The position numbers and the translations under genes are program-made. From positions 1 through 21,681 of the forward strand of contig CAYUQU010000057.1 in NCBI GenBank assembly GCA_964447015.1: a DNA stretch of 21,681 bases. The letters run 5' to 3'. Shown piece after piece: positions 7,732 to 14,699 of the stretch (position 1 is its first letter; every line of letters begins with the position of its first letter). Below the pieces are notes generated by a model, which was not told the origin of the DNA, did not search any database, and saw only the letters and a program-made list of their open reading frames with translations. This DNA comes from Wandonia sp964447015. GTDB lineage: Bacteria > Bacteroidota > Bacteroidia > Flavobacteriales_D > Crocinitomicaceae.

Positions 7732-8631
7732 CTAGCGTGCTTTGATAATTACTTTTTCCTTTAATTTGTGGCCGCATCGTTTGCAATAATCAGCGTCATC
7801 GTCAAGACCTTCAAGGCCACAGTTTAAGCAACAGTTTGCTTTTCTATGGGTCGAAGCATTTTTTGATGTTATCATTTCACTTGTCATTATTCCAGTAGGT
7901 ACAGCTATAATAGCATATCCCATAATCATTAGCAACGAAGCGAGCATTTGCCCCAAAGCTGTAACAGGTGAAATGTCACCGTATCCCACAGTTGTTAATG
8001 TAACAACAGCCCAATAAACACTTCTAGGTATGCTAGTAAAAGTAGAGCCTTCTATTCCACCTTCAATTAAAAACATAAGGCTCCCAATTACCATTACTAT
8101 TGTAAAAACGGCGAAAAGGAAAACGGTGATTTTATGTCTACTTGCTTTTAAGGCACTTAATATTATGTTTCCCGAGTCAATGAATTTCCCGAGCTTGAGA
8201 ATTCTAAAAACACGTAAAAAACGGAGCGCGCGAATTACGGCAAGTGAGTGAGTTCCACTAAACCAAATCCCAAGGTAAGTAGGTAGAATAGATACAAAAT
8301 CAACAAGACCATAAAACGAGAAAATATAGTAAATTGGTTTGCCTATAGATAATATTCTTAGAATATATTCTATTGTAAACAAAATGGTTAGTGTCCATTC
8401 TATTCCAATTAATACCTCTCCAAAGTCTTGGTTGACGTAAGAAACACTTTCAAGCATCACCACAATTACACTTAGGAAAATTGCAACCAACAGTAAAATG
8501 TCAAATAATTTTCCAGCAGGGGTATCTGCTTCAAAAATTATTTCGTGAAGTTTGATTTGCCAAGGTTTTAACCGCTTTTTTTCAATAGGGTTTTCTTGTG
8601 AAATGATATTTTTGATTTCTTTCCTCATCAA
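7732..8631 (-). CDS. Voltage-gated (Kv-type) potassium channel with C-terminal zinc ribbon
   Basis: Protein of 299 residues with a six-helix channel core: S1 about 44-62, S2 75-93, S3 103-123, S4 130-149, S5 168-190, pore loop 204-222 and S6 226-252. S4 carries a charge every third position (Arg134, Arg137, Arg140, Arg143, Lys146), the voltage-sensor pattern. The selectivity filter is TVGYGD (214-219), so K+ selectivity is expected. The unusual part is residues 266-290, a small zinc ribbon with C-x2-C pairs at Cys268/Cys271 and Cys283/Cys286. It lies on the cytoplasmic side and may bind zinc or act as a ligand- or redox-sensing element, but that is inference. The start ATG at 8631 lies 5 nt after the thiolase stop, so it is probably co-transcribed with the thiolase. 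The protein ends 10 nt from the convergent barrel gene. Confidence 0.9.
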   Translation of the reverse strand: MMRKEIKNIISQENPIEKKRLKPWQIKLHEIIFEADTPAGKLFDILLLVAIFLSVIVVMLESVSYVNQDFGEVLIGIEWTLTILFTIEYILRILSIGKPIYYIFSFYGLVDFVSILPTYLGIWFSGTHSLAVIRALRFLRVFRILKLGKFIDSGNIILSALKASRHKITVFLFAVFTIVMVIGSLMFLIEGGIEGSTFTSIPRSVYWAVVTLTTVGYGDISPVTALGQMLASLLMIMGYAIIAVPTGIMTSEMITSKNASTHRKANCCLNCGLEGLDDDADYCKRCGHKLKEKVIIKAR

Positions 8632-8636
8632 AAAAA

Positions 8637-9851
8637 TTAAGCTCTTTCAATAATTGTAGCATAACCTTGCCCAACACCGATACACATAGTAACAAGTGCG
8701 TAACGTTTTCCTGTACGTTGTAATTCGTTAGCCGCAGCCAATAAAATTCGAGCTCCAGACATTCCTAGTGGGTGACCAATTGCAATTGCTCCTCCATTAG
8801 GGTTTACTCGTGGATCATCATCAGCAAGTCCCATTTCACGTGTGCACGCTAGCGCTTGAGCTGCAAATGCCTCGTTTAACTCGATTACATCGATGTCTGC
8901 TATTGTTAAACCAGCACGTTTTAGTGCTTTTTCAGATGCATATACAGGACCAATTCCCATAATGCGTGGTTCAACTCCTGCTACTGCTGCGCTTACAATT
9001 CGTGCAAGAGGTTTTAAATTATTAGCTTTTACCGCATCTTCAGAAGCAATAAGCAAAGCAGCAGCCCCATCGTTCAATCCGGATGCATTTCCTGCAGTTA
9101 CAGAGCCATTTTCTTTTCTGAAAGCAGGTCTAAGTTTACTTAAAGTTTCAGTTGTTGTAGATGCTTTAATGAATTCATCAGTATCAAAAATCAAAGGATC
9201 TTGTTTACGTCGTGGGATTTCAACAGGTACAATTTCTTGAGCTAATATACCCGCAGCTTGAGCTTTAGCAGCTTTCTGTTGCGACCATGCGGCAAATTTA
9301 TCTTGATCTTCGCGTGAAATATTGTATTTATCTACAAGATTTTCAGCCGTTTCTCCCATTCCTTCAGTGCCATACATCTCTTTTAGCTGTGGATTGATAA
9401 ATCTCCAACCAAAGCTAGTGTCAAATAGTTGTGAGTCACGCCCAAAAGGTTGTGATGCTTTCGAAAGCACCCAAGGTCCACGCGTCATGTTTTCTACACC
9501 ACCAGCTATAAACAGTTCGCCCGCATTATCTTTAATTGCGCGAGAAGCATTAATAACAGAAGCCATTCCAGATGAACACAAACGATTTACTGTTTCTCCA
9601 GCTACTTCAACAGGCAGACCTGCAAGTAGTCCTGACATTCTAGCCACGTTTCTATTGTCTTCTCCAGCTTGATTTGCGCAACCTAAAATCACATCCTCAA
9701 TTTGTTTTAAATCGAGATTTGGATGACGATTAACAAGTGCTTTTATAACTAACGCCGCCATGTCGTCAGGTCGAACAGTTGATAAACTGCCACCAAAACT
9801 TCCTACTGCTGTGCGAACACCATCTACTATATATACTTTTTTATCGCTCAT
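8637..9851 (-). CDS. PaaJ/PcaF-type 3-oxoadipyl-CoA thiolase (acetyl-CoA C-acyltransferase)
   Basis: Protein of 404 residues, a complete thiolase. The nucleophilic cysteine lies in NRLCSSGM (Cys92). NEAF is at 326-329, and GHPLGMSGAR (His360) and CIGVGQG (Cys390) complete the active site. The subgroup markers are LGCANQAGEDNRNVARM (56-72) and a run with PNGGAIAIGHPLG. These match PaaJ/PcaF 3-oxoadipyl-CoA thiolases more closely than general FadA/AtoB thiolases. The likely reaction is cleavage of 3-oxoadipyl-CoA to succinyl-CoA and acetyl-CoA at the end of phenylacetate or beta-ketoadipate breakdown. A broader beta-oxidation role cannot be excluded, since Bacteroidota often annotate this type as general acetyl-CoA acyltransferase. 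It is divergent from the 180-aa gene across 286 nt of mostly featureless AT-rich DNA. Confidence 0.85.
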   Translation of the reverse strand: MSDKKVYIVDGVRTAVGSFGGSLSTVRPDDMAALVIKALVNRHPNLDLKQIEDVILGCANQAGEDNRNVARMSGLLAGLPVEVAGETVNRLCSSGMASVINASRAIKDNAGELFIAGGVENMTRGPWVLSKASQPFGRDSQLFDTSFGWRFINPQLKEMYGTEGMGETAENLVDKYNISREDQDKFAAWSQQKAAKAQAAGILAQEIVPVEIPRRKQDPLIFDTDEFIKASTTTETLSKLRPAFRKENGSVTAGNASGLNDGAAALLIASEDAVKANNLKPLARIVSAAVAGVEPRIMGIGPVYASEKALKRAGLTIADIDVIELNEAFAAQALACTREMGLADDDPRVNPNGGAIAIGHPLGMSGARILLAAANELQRTGKRYALVTMCIGVGQGYATIIERA

Positions 9852-10086
9852 AATTCACTCTGTTGAACTGCGAATTTAACTTTAAGAATTCGAATTTGAA
9901 AGTTTTGGTCGAGTGAATATGATATTAGTTATGTGGCTATGCGAACTTAACTAATTGAAATGTAATTAATAGAATAAATAATCAGAATGAAAATGGAAAT
10001 TGTGAATTATAGTTAATTCATTTTTAAATGTTTATATCTTAATTGTTAATAACTTCGTTGAAAACTACAAACGACCCTCCCCTTTT

Positions 10087-10112
10087 TTGGAGCCGATTAC
10101 CCTTTACTTTTG
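10087..10112 (+). promoter_or_regulatory. Bacteroidota-type promoter for the 180-aa gene
   Basis: TACTTTTG at 10105-10112 is an exact match to the Bacteroidota -7 consensus TAnnTTTG. A TTG at 10087-10089 may serve as the -33 element, though the 15-nt spacing is a little short. Transcription would begin near 10118, about 20 nt before the ATG at 10138. This argues against the TTG at 10087 being a start codon. The rest of the intergenic region (9852-10086) is AT-rich with imperfect repeats of TGCGAATTTAAC (9869-9880, 9938-9949), and I see no other clear element in it. Confidence 0.6.
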
Positions 10113-10137
10113 TGTATACTCAAATAAACGTAAATTT

Positions 10138-10680
10138 ATGTTTGGAACCCTAATTAAGAAAAAGCTGACAGACGAGAAAGTAGCTAACATTTTTGTTAAT
10201 GCTATCTTAGATGTAACAGAGAAAGGGTTTGAGGAAGTAGCAGGTCTGATTAATGAAGATCCTGCCTTCGTTATCCCACCACAAATCAATTCAAAAGACA
10301 ACGGACGATTTACTTTAATTATCATTGCAGGGAACTTACAATTTCTCCACGATTATTTCGAGGCAGACCAAGTGGACAACGTAGAAGCTCTTATTTTCGC
10401 TAAAATAGGAAATGTGTTTGGCATGTCTTCAACAGAATTGAAGGCTGTAATTAAGGAGTATCACACGTTTATGTCACGAGTAAATCATCCTTCTAAGAAT
10501 ACGCTTTATGCCATGTCGAAAGCAATCTTTCACAAGTATAAATTGAATGACTTTCAAGACGAATATTTCCGCAAAATGCAATGCCCAAATCCATTGTTTT
10601 TAAAGAGAATGGATGAGGTTGTAGTCAATTTTATTTGGGATTGGCAAGCTTTTTTTAAGAAGTATAAGGTAACGGCTTAG
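10138..10680 (+). CDS. Unrecognised 180-aa cytosolic protein
   Basis: The ATG at 10138 gives 180 residues starting MFGTLIKKKLTDEK. An upstream in-frame TTG at 10087 would add 17 residues, but that stretch overlaps the promoter and reads unlike a protein N-terminus. The product is mostly helical, with no signal peptide or membrane helix. Residues about 55-75 hold a strand-like run (RFTLIIIAGNLQFL), and the C-terminal half has conserved-looking aromatic residues (KYKLNDFQDEYFRKM, then NFIWDWQAFFKKY). I do not recognise a family or motif. It stands alone with its own promoter and is convergent with the thioesterase, 7 nt apart. Start choice is confident; function is open. Confidence 0.75.
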   Translation: MFGTLIKKKLTDEKVANIFVNAILDVTEKGFEEVAGLINEDPAFVIPPQINSKDNGRFTLIIIAGNLQFLHDYFEADQVDNVEALIFAKIGNVFGMSSTELKAVIKEYHTFMSRVNHPSKNTLYAMSKAIFHKYKLNDFQDEYFRKMQCPNPLFLKRMDEVVVNFIWDWQAFFKKYKVTA

Positions 10681-10687
10681 AAGCCTT

Positions 10688-11125
10688 TTACTGTATTATC
10701 CCTGCCTTTTCAGCTGGATATGCATTAAAAGTGCCGCTTCCACGTGCCACCATTTCGTTGTGCTGGTTTGTGATTTCTCCTTCGATATACAATATACGAC
10801 TACCAGCTTGAATGACTTTACCTTTTGCTGTTAATGTATCTCCTAAAAAAGCAGGAGTAAGAAAATTCATTTTTAATTCGATTGTCGAAACGACATTCCC
10901 ATTGTCGATTGCTAGTGAAAGTCCCGCAACACCTAATGTACCATCCATTAATGAGGCAATTACTCCACCATGAGCAACTTTAGGTGTAGCTAAATGTAGT
11001 TCTGTGATGACCAATTGATATCGAATTTCTCCTGGCGAAACAATATCCAATTCCATCCCTAAATCATTCCCAAATCGGTTCGTTTTCTTGTATGTTTCGA
11101 TAATAAAATCTCGCTTGCTAATCAT
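10688..11125 (-). CDS. Hotdog-fold thioesterase, PaaI-like
   Basis: Protein of 145 residues, the normal length for a single hotdog domain. The central helix reads AHGGVIASLMDGTLGVA (51-67), with the HGG turn and Asp61 in the position used as general base or nucleophile in the PaaI/4HBT superfamily. Strands STIELKMNFLTPAFLGDTL (80-98) and TAKGKVIQAGSRILYIEGEI (99-118) follow as expected. It probably hydrolyses an acyl- or aryl-CoA in the cytosol. PaaI in phenylacetate degraders clears hydroxyphenylacetyl-CoA. The exact substrate is inference, since the superfamily is broad. A PaaY-like protein and a PaaJ-type thiolase nearby make a link to aromatic or fatty acyl-CoA breakdown plausible. It is divergent from the tRNA-like gene. 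Confidence 0.85.
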   Translation of the reverse strand: MISKRDFIIETYKKTNRFGNDLGMELDIVSPGEIRYQLVITELHLATPKVAHGGVIASLMDGTLGVAGLSLAIDNGNVVSTIELKMNFLTPAFLGDTLTAKGKVIQAGSRILYIEGEITNQHNEMVARGSGTFNAYPAEKAGIIQ

Positions 11126-11178
11126 AGTACAAAAATAGTGAAAGATATGTTGTTATAGTTGAAAGTTGGCTAGTTTTT

Positions 11179-11252
11179 GCGGGAGTAGCTCAGTTGGTGG
11201 CGTCCCGACTTTTCGTCGAGGAGGGTCGCGAGTTCGAATCTCGTCTCCCGCT
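11179..11252 (+). tRNA. tRNA-Gly-like gene with aberrant anticodon arm (isotype uncertain, possible pseudogene)
   Basis: The acceptor stem is perfect: GCGGGAG 11179-11185 pairs with CTCCCGC 11245-11251, followed by U73. The T arm is intact at 11228-11244 with loop TTCGAAT. The D loop AGTTGGT is present, but the D stem is only 3 bp (11188-11190 with 11199-11201). Acceptor bases G1-C72, C2-G71, G3-C70 and U73 match bacterial glycine identity. The middle is odd. The best canonical-like stem (11204-11208 with 11216-11220) has one C-A mismatch and a loop CTTTTCG. That would put UUU at the anticodon with C at position 37, and it leaves a 7-nt variable loop. No reading gives CC at positions 35-36. 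A near -7 box TATAGTTG is at 11154-11161. CCA is not encoded. This is tRNA-derived for certain; whether it decodes is doubtful. Confidence 0.6.
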
Positions 11253-11257
11253 CTGAT

Positions 11258-11287
11258 TAAAAAGCTTCGTTATCGCGAAGTTTTTTG
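11258..11287. terminator. Bidirectional intrinsic terminator between tRNA-like gene and RDD gene
   Basis: Arms CTTCG (11265-11269) and CGAAG (11276-11280) form a stem with a 6-nt loop. The stem extends through A-T pairs and one G-T pair to about 10 bp (11260-11269 with 11276-11285). T6 follows on the plus strand and T5 on the minus strand. It sits 5 nt after the tRNA-like gene and just before the RDD stop (11290), so it can serve both convergent transcripts. Confidence 0.8.
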
Positions 11288-11289
11288 TT

Positions 11290-12030
11290 TTACATTTCCT
11301 GCGTATAATAATTATAATCCTTGAGCACCGTTTTGATAAAGTCTACATCTTTCATTTGAGGGTCATTTATTCCGGTTACCTCTTGAATTTTGAGGCTTAA
11401 TTTTTTTACAGTTTTAGGATCTTTGCCTTTTACAGCTGTAATGAAAGCATCTTTAATGATACGTACATCATTATCAGAGAGCTTAATGACTGATGGAAAA
11501 ACTGGTTTGTAATCATCCTTCAGCTTTAACAAAATTGTTTGATTGATAGTAATGTCCTGTTTTAGTGAAATTACTGCCGTGCCTGCCGCCAAATCGCCCA
11601 AACGTTGATTCTTTTTTGAGAAGATTATAGCCAAAAGTGCAATTATCCCGCTTAAAATTGAAATCTCTACAATTCGAAACAACCAGCGGATTAAGTAATC
11701 ACCTACACCAGCGGCATAACCATCCAGTTTAATCACGCGAATTTTCATTATTTTTTTACCTAAGGTTTGACCATTCCATATCAATTCTTGGTAAAATGAA
11801 TAAAATAGTACAGGTAATAATAGAATGGTGACTATTGCTGTAATAGACCAATAGTCCATATCGGCGATTATATAATCGAAATTGATAAATTCTAAAATAA
11901 AAACAATGAATATTATATAGCAGACTTTGAACACATTGTCTAATATTTGCCCCAATATTCTAGCCCCAACAGAAGCTAAACTGAAATTAATATTGACATT
12001 TTGCGTCGTCGTTATTGGAAGTTCTGACAT
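11290..12030 (-). CDS. RDD family integral membrane protein
   Basis: Protein of 246 residues. RDD signatures are present: ARILGQILDN (23-32, the R..D pair), NGQTLGKKIMKIRV (86-99) and QRLGDLAAGT (142-151). Three to four membrane helices are expected at about 35-50, 60-80, 112-138 and possibly within them. The soluble C-terminal tail (about 160-246) is lysine-rich and contains a helical stretch ending in DVDFIKTVLKDYNYY. RDD proteins have been linked to Na+(Li+)/H+ exchange in one halophile, but most members have no assigned role. Its start codon lies 21 bp from the divergent SpoIIM start, and in Bacteroidota RDD genes often accompany SpoIIM/DUF4129/MoxR/DUF58 genes. A part in the same membrane machine is therefore likely by context. 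Confidence 0.88.
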   Translation of the reverse strand: MSELPITTTQNVNINFSLASVGARILGQILDNVFKVCYIIFIVFILEFINFDYIIADMDYWSITAIVTILLLPVLFYSFYQELIWNGQTLGKKIMKIRVIKLDGYAAGVGDYLIRWLFRIVEISILSGIIALLAIIFSKKNQRLGDLAAGTAVISLKQDITINQTILLKLKDDYKPVFPSVIKLSDNDVRIIKDAFITAVKGKDPKTVKKLSLKIQEVTGINDPQMKDVDFIKTVLKDYNYYTQEM

Positions 12031-12051
12031 TATTTCTATTTTTAGCTACTC

Positions 12052-13041
12052 ATGAGAGAAGTAGCCTTTATAAGACAAAATAAAGAAAAATGGGCCGAAG
12101 TTGAACAACTTGTGTCAGGAAAAATTAAAAGAACCCCTGATCGAGTAGCATCTTTGTATGTCGAACTGATGAATGATTTGTCGTATGCACAGACCTTTTA
12201 TTCAAAAAGCAAGACGGTAAAATACCTCAATTATTTGTCGATTCAACTCTACCAAATTATCTATCGAACCAAAAAAGAAGATACAAATCGAGTTGCTTAC
12301 TTCTTTAAAACTGAAGTACCTATTTTACTTTATCAATATCGAAAATTCATTTACTTTTCCTTTGCAGTTTTTGCAGTGTTGGTTTCTATTGGTGTTATAT
12401 CTGCTGCAAATGACGACAGTTTTGTGCGTTTGATTTTGGGAGATGCTTATGTAAATGAAACCTTAGACAATATTGAAGCGGGAAATCCTGTTGCGATATA
12501 CAAGTCGGGAAGTGATTGGGGTAGCTTTATTGGAATTACATGGAATAATCTGAGGGTAGGGGCGTTGGTTTATTTTTTAGGAATTTTCGCTGGATTGGGA
12601 ACCTTTTGGGTTTATATTCAAAATTGCATTATGTTGGGTTCATTTCAATATTTTTTCTATCAACAAGGTGTGATTTGGGAAAGCGTACGCGGAATTTGGA
12701 TCCACGGTTCTATGGAGATATTTGCTATTGTAATAGAAGCTGCAGCAGGTTTTGCTCTTGGAGCCAGTATCCTTTTCCCACAAACATATTCGCGTGTAGA
12801 CTCGTTTAAAATTGGATTTAAGAATACATTTAAAATATTCTTGAGCACGATGCCATTTACCATATTCGCAGGTTTCCTTGAAGGTTATATCACTCGATAT
12901 TCTATGGAAATGCCTAAGTTTTTAAGTGTTTCAATTATACTTGTAACTTTGGCTTTAATTTCATTTTACTATTTAATTTATCCGTTTATTGTTGTACAAA
13001 AATTAAAATCTCATGAACTTTCAACTACTAAAGAAGCGTGA
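12052..13041 (+). CDS. SpoIIM family (DUF95) membrane protein
   Basis: Protein of 329 residues. An N-terminal soluble helical domain (1-95) is followed by membrane helices at about 98-118, 168-186, 220-240, 262-278 and 292-315. The DUF95/SpoIIM core is seen in WNNLRVGALVYFLG (164-177) and in the HGSMEIFAIVIEAAAGFALG run (218-237), the N-x2-R-V and HG-x2-E signatures. In endospore formers SpoIIM works with SpoIID and SpoIIP in the engulfment peptidoglycan machine. In non-sporulating bacteria the homologue sits next to RDD, MoxR and DUF58 genes and its job is unknown. It heads the plus-strand run here. The next ATG lies inside its last codons (29-nt overlap), so translation is coupled. Confidence 0.88.
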   Translation: MREVAFIRQNKEKWAEVEQLVSGKIKRTPDRVASLYVELMNDLSYAQTFYSKSKTVKYLNYLSIQLYQIIYRTKKEDTNRVAYFFKTEVPILLYQYRKFIYFSFAVFAVLVSIGVISAANDDSFVRLILGDAYVNETLDNIEAGNPVAIYKSGSDWGSFIGITWNNLRVGALVYFLGIFAGLGTFWVYIQNCIMLGSFQYFFYQQGVIWESVRGIWIHGSMEIFAIVIEAAAGFALGASILFPQTYSRVDSFKIGFKNTFKIFLSTMPFTIFAGFLEGYITRYSMEMPKFLSVSIILVTLALISFYYLIYPFIVVQKLKSHELSTTKEA

Positions 13042-13972
13042 CTTTAACGCCTTGATTTCTGATACATTTGGTTTTTTTAAAAGCCATGGAAAAAATTATT
13101 TTAAAGGATTTTTGACAATCAATGGTGGGTTAATTCTCATTTTAATGATCTGTTTTTATTTCATTAGTACTGTGTTTATGGACGCATTCCTTGCTTCTGT
13201 TCAAGATTCATACAATTCATTCGAATCGTCATTTGATGATAGGCTCAAACAACGTAGTGGGTCTTTAACCTTGTTAGGTTTAATAGTGTTTTTTATAAGT
13301 ATTTTCATAATGCTAGTAAGCTATTTGTACCCAGTGGGATATTTACACAAAGTTGCTAATGAAAAGGAATTATCAACTTCGTTGATGTTCGAATTTATTA
13401 AAAACAAACTGGGGAGGAGTATTGTTTTCTTTTTGGCGTCACTAGTTACTTTTATGCCTATCATGATAGCAGTCATGTTTGTTTTAATGCTTCTTTCAAT
13501 GATAATTATTGGAATTCCGCTGATGATGATTGTTGTTCCTGCCATGTTGAGTTGGTTTTTGCTCAGTTTTTATGATTACATATCGACAGGCAATCGATTT
13601 ATGACTTCTATGGGGGTAGGTTTTTCATTTCTGAAGAAAAAGTTTTGGCCCGTTGTAGGTTCTACAGTTATCATTTACATCATTATTAATGTGATAACTT
13701 CAATAATTGTAATGATACCTTATATGATTGGAATAGTGTCAGTATTCACATCAATTGACTCGATGTCTGGTTCAACTAACGGTGTGCCAGATGGTTTGTC
13801 TTTTTTCATGGTGATGATGCTGATTGCAGTTTTACTCTCTACCCTGATTACTTTTATTCTACAAAATCTATTGCTTGTAAACCAAGGAGTGATTTACTAC
13901 AGTTCAATTGAAGAACGTGACAATACAGCTATAACTTCAGAAATAGACAATATTGGGAATGATTCGGAATAG
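13013..13972 (+). CDS. Polytopic membrane protein of unknown function
   Basis: Protein of 319 residues. Six hydrophobic segments are visible: about 33-57, 87-112, 134-160, 162-182, 215-240 and 258-286. A charged, probably extracytoplasmic loop lies between the first two. The N-terminus (MNFQLLKKRDFNALISDTF) and the region FSFLKKKFWP (about 202-211) resemble a loose group of Bacteroidota membrane proteins related to DUF4013 or glycerophosphodiester phosphodiesterase membrane domains, but the similarity is only in pattern. The C-terminal tail (about 300-319) is acidic. No catalytic residues are evident. It overlaps SpoIIM by 29 nt and the DUF4129 gene by 20 nt, which ties it firmly to the MoxR/DUF58 operon. 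Confidence 0.8.
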   Translation: MNFQLLKKRDFNALISDTFGFFKSHGKNYFKGFLTINGGLILILMICFYFISTVFMDAFLASVQDSYNSFESSFDDRLKQRSGSLTLLGLIVFFISIFIMLVSYLYPVGYLHKVANEKELSTSLMFEFIKNKLGRSIVFFLASLVTFMPIMIAVMFVLMLLSMIIIGIPLMMIVVPAMLSWFLLSFYDYISTGNRFMTSMGVGFSFLKKKFWPVVGSTVIIYIIINVITSIIVMIPYMIGIVSVFTSIDSMSGSTNGVPDGLSFFMVMMLIAVLLSTLITFILQNLLLVNQGVIYYSSIEERDNTAITSEIDNIGNDSE

Positions 13973-14699
13973 TATTCTATACATACTTATTCTTTTTTCT
14001 TTTATCTCTTTTTCACAAGATGATGAAGGAACAGTCGTGCCTTATAATCAAAGTGTTGAAAAAGTTCAAGAATTGCCACCTCGTCATTTTGAGGAGGATT
14101 TTCAAGATGATTACAATTCAGCTGAGTTTAATTATAGCGATGAAATTGTGGTTAACGATGAGGCGTCGTGGTGGGAAAGGTTGCGTGAGCGAATCAGAAG
14201 ATGGTTTAACGATTTATTTTATTCAGCGGATGGAATTGAAACGGGTTGGTCAGTGTTATTTAAATATTTGGCAATTGCAGCTGTGTTAGTTTTTGTGTTT
14301 TTAATACTACGAACTTTTTTTAAAGGTGAATTTACCGGTATTTTCCGTAGATCAAAGTCCATTTCTGTGTCTGATGTGTATAGTGAAAATATTCACGAAG
14401 TTGATTTTTCAAAACTTGTCGCTGATGCTAAAGCTGCAAATGATTATCGAATTGCAGTACGCTTCTATTATTTGTGGTTATTAAAAGTGATGTCTGAAAA
14501 GAAAATAATCAAATGGCATATTGATAAGACAAATACAGAATATTTATATGAAATAAAGAACCCAGTACTAAAAGAGGATTTTCGTTTCCTTTCCTACGTG
14601 TTTGATTATTGTTGGTATGGTGAATTTGAAATAAATGAAGCTGAATTCGAACAGATTGAACGCTCATTTATAGAAGCAATTAATAACAAGTATGAATAG
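13953..14699 (+). CDS. DUF4129 domain protein, signal-anchored, MoxR cluster
   Basis: Protein of 248 residues if the ATG at 13953 is used; a second ATG two codons on is equally possible. Residues 1-21 form a signal peptide or anchor ending in a Q-rich junction (SFSQ). An acidic extracytoplasmic part and a basic segment WWERLRERIRRWFNDLF (about 73-89) follow. One strong membrane helix lies at about 100-122, and a cytosolic DUF4129 domain at 148-245 has RFYYLWLLKVMSE and the DYCWYGEF signature. DUF4129 is frequently found with transglutaminase-like proteins, MoxR ATPases and DUF58 proteins. Its activity is unknown. It overlaps both neighbours (20 nt upstream, 8 nt downstream), so the three proteins are probably made at matched levels. 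Confidence 0.82.
   Translation: MGMIRNSILYILILFSFISFSQDDEGTVVPYNQSVEKVQELPPRHFEEDFQDDYNSAEFNYSDEIVVNDEASWWERLRERIRRWFNDLFYSADGIETGWSVLFKYLAIAAVLVFVFLILRTFFKGEFTGIFRRSKSISVSDVYSENIHEVDFSKLVADAKAANDYRIAVRFYYLWLLKVMSEKKIIKWHIDKTNTEYLYEIKNPVLKEDFRFLSYVFDYCWYGEFEINEAEFEQIERSFIEAINNKYE

Noticed and set aside
7729..7738. Palindrome ACGCTAGCGT between the barrel and channel genes
   Set aside because: It is a 10-bp palindrome without loop or T-run, overlaps the channel stop codon, and does not qualify as a terminator.
8893..9672. Two open frames on the plus strand antisense to the thiolase (8893-9240 and 9322-9672)
   Set aside because: They overlap a complete, motif-rich thiolase and read as low-quality shadow protein.
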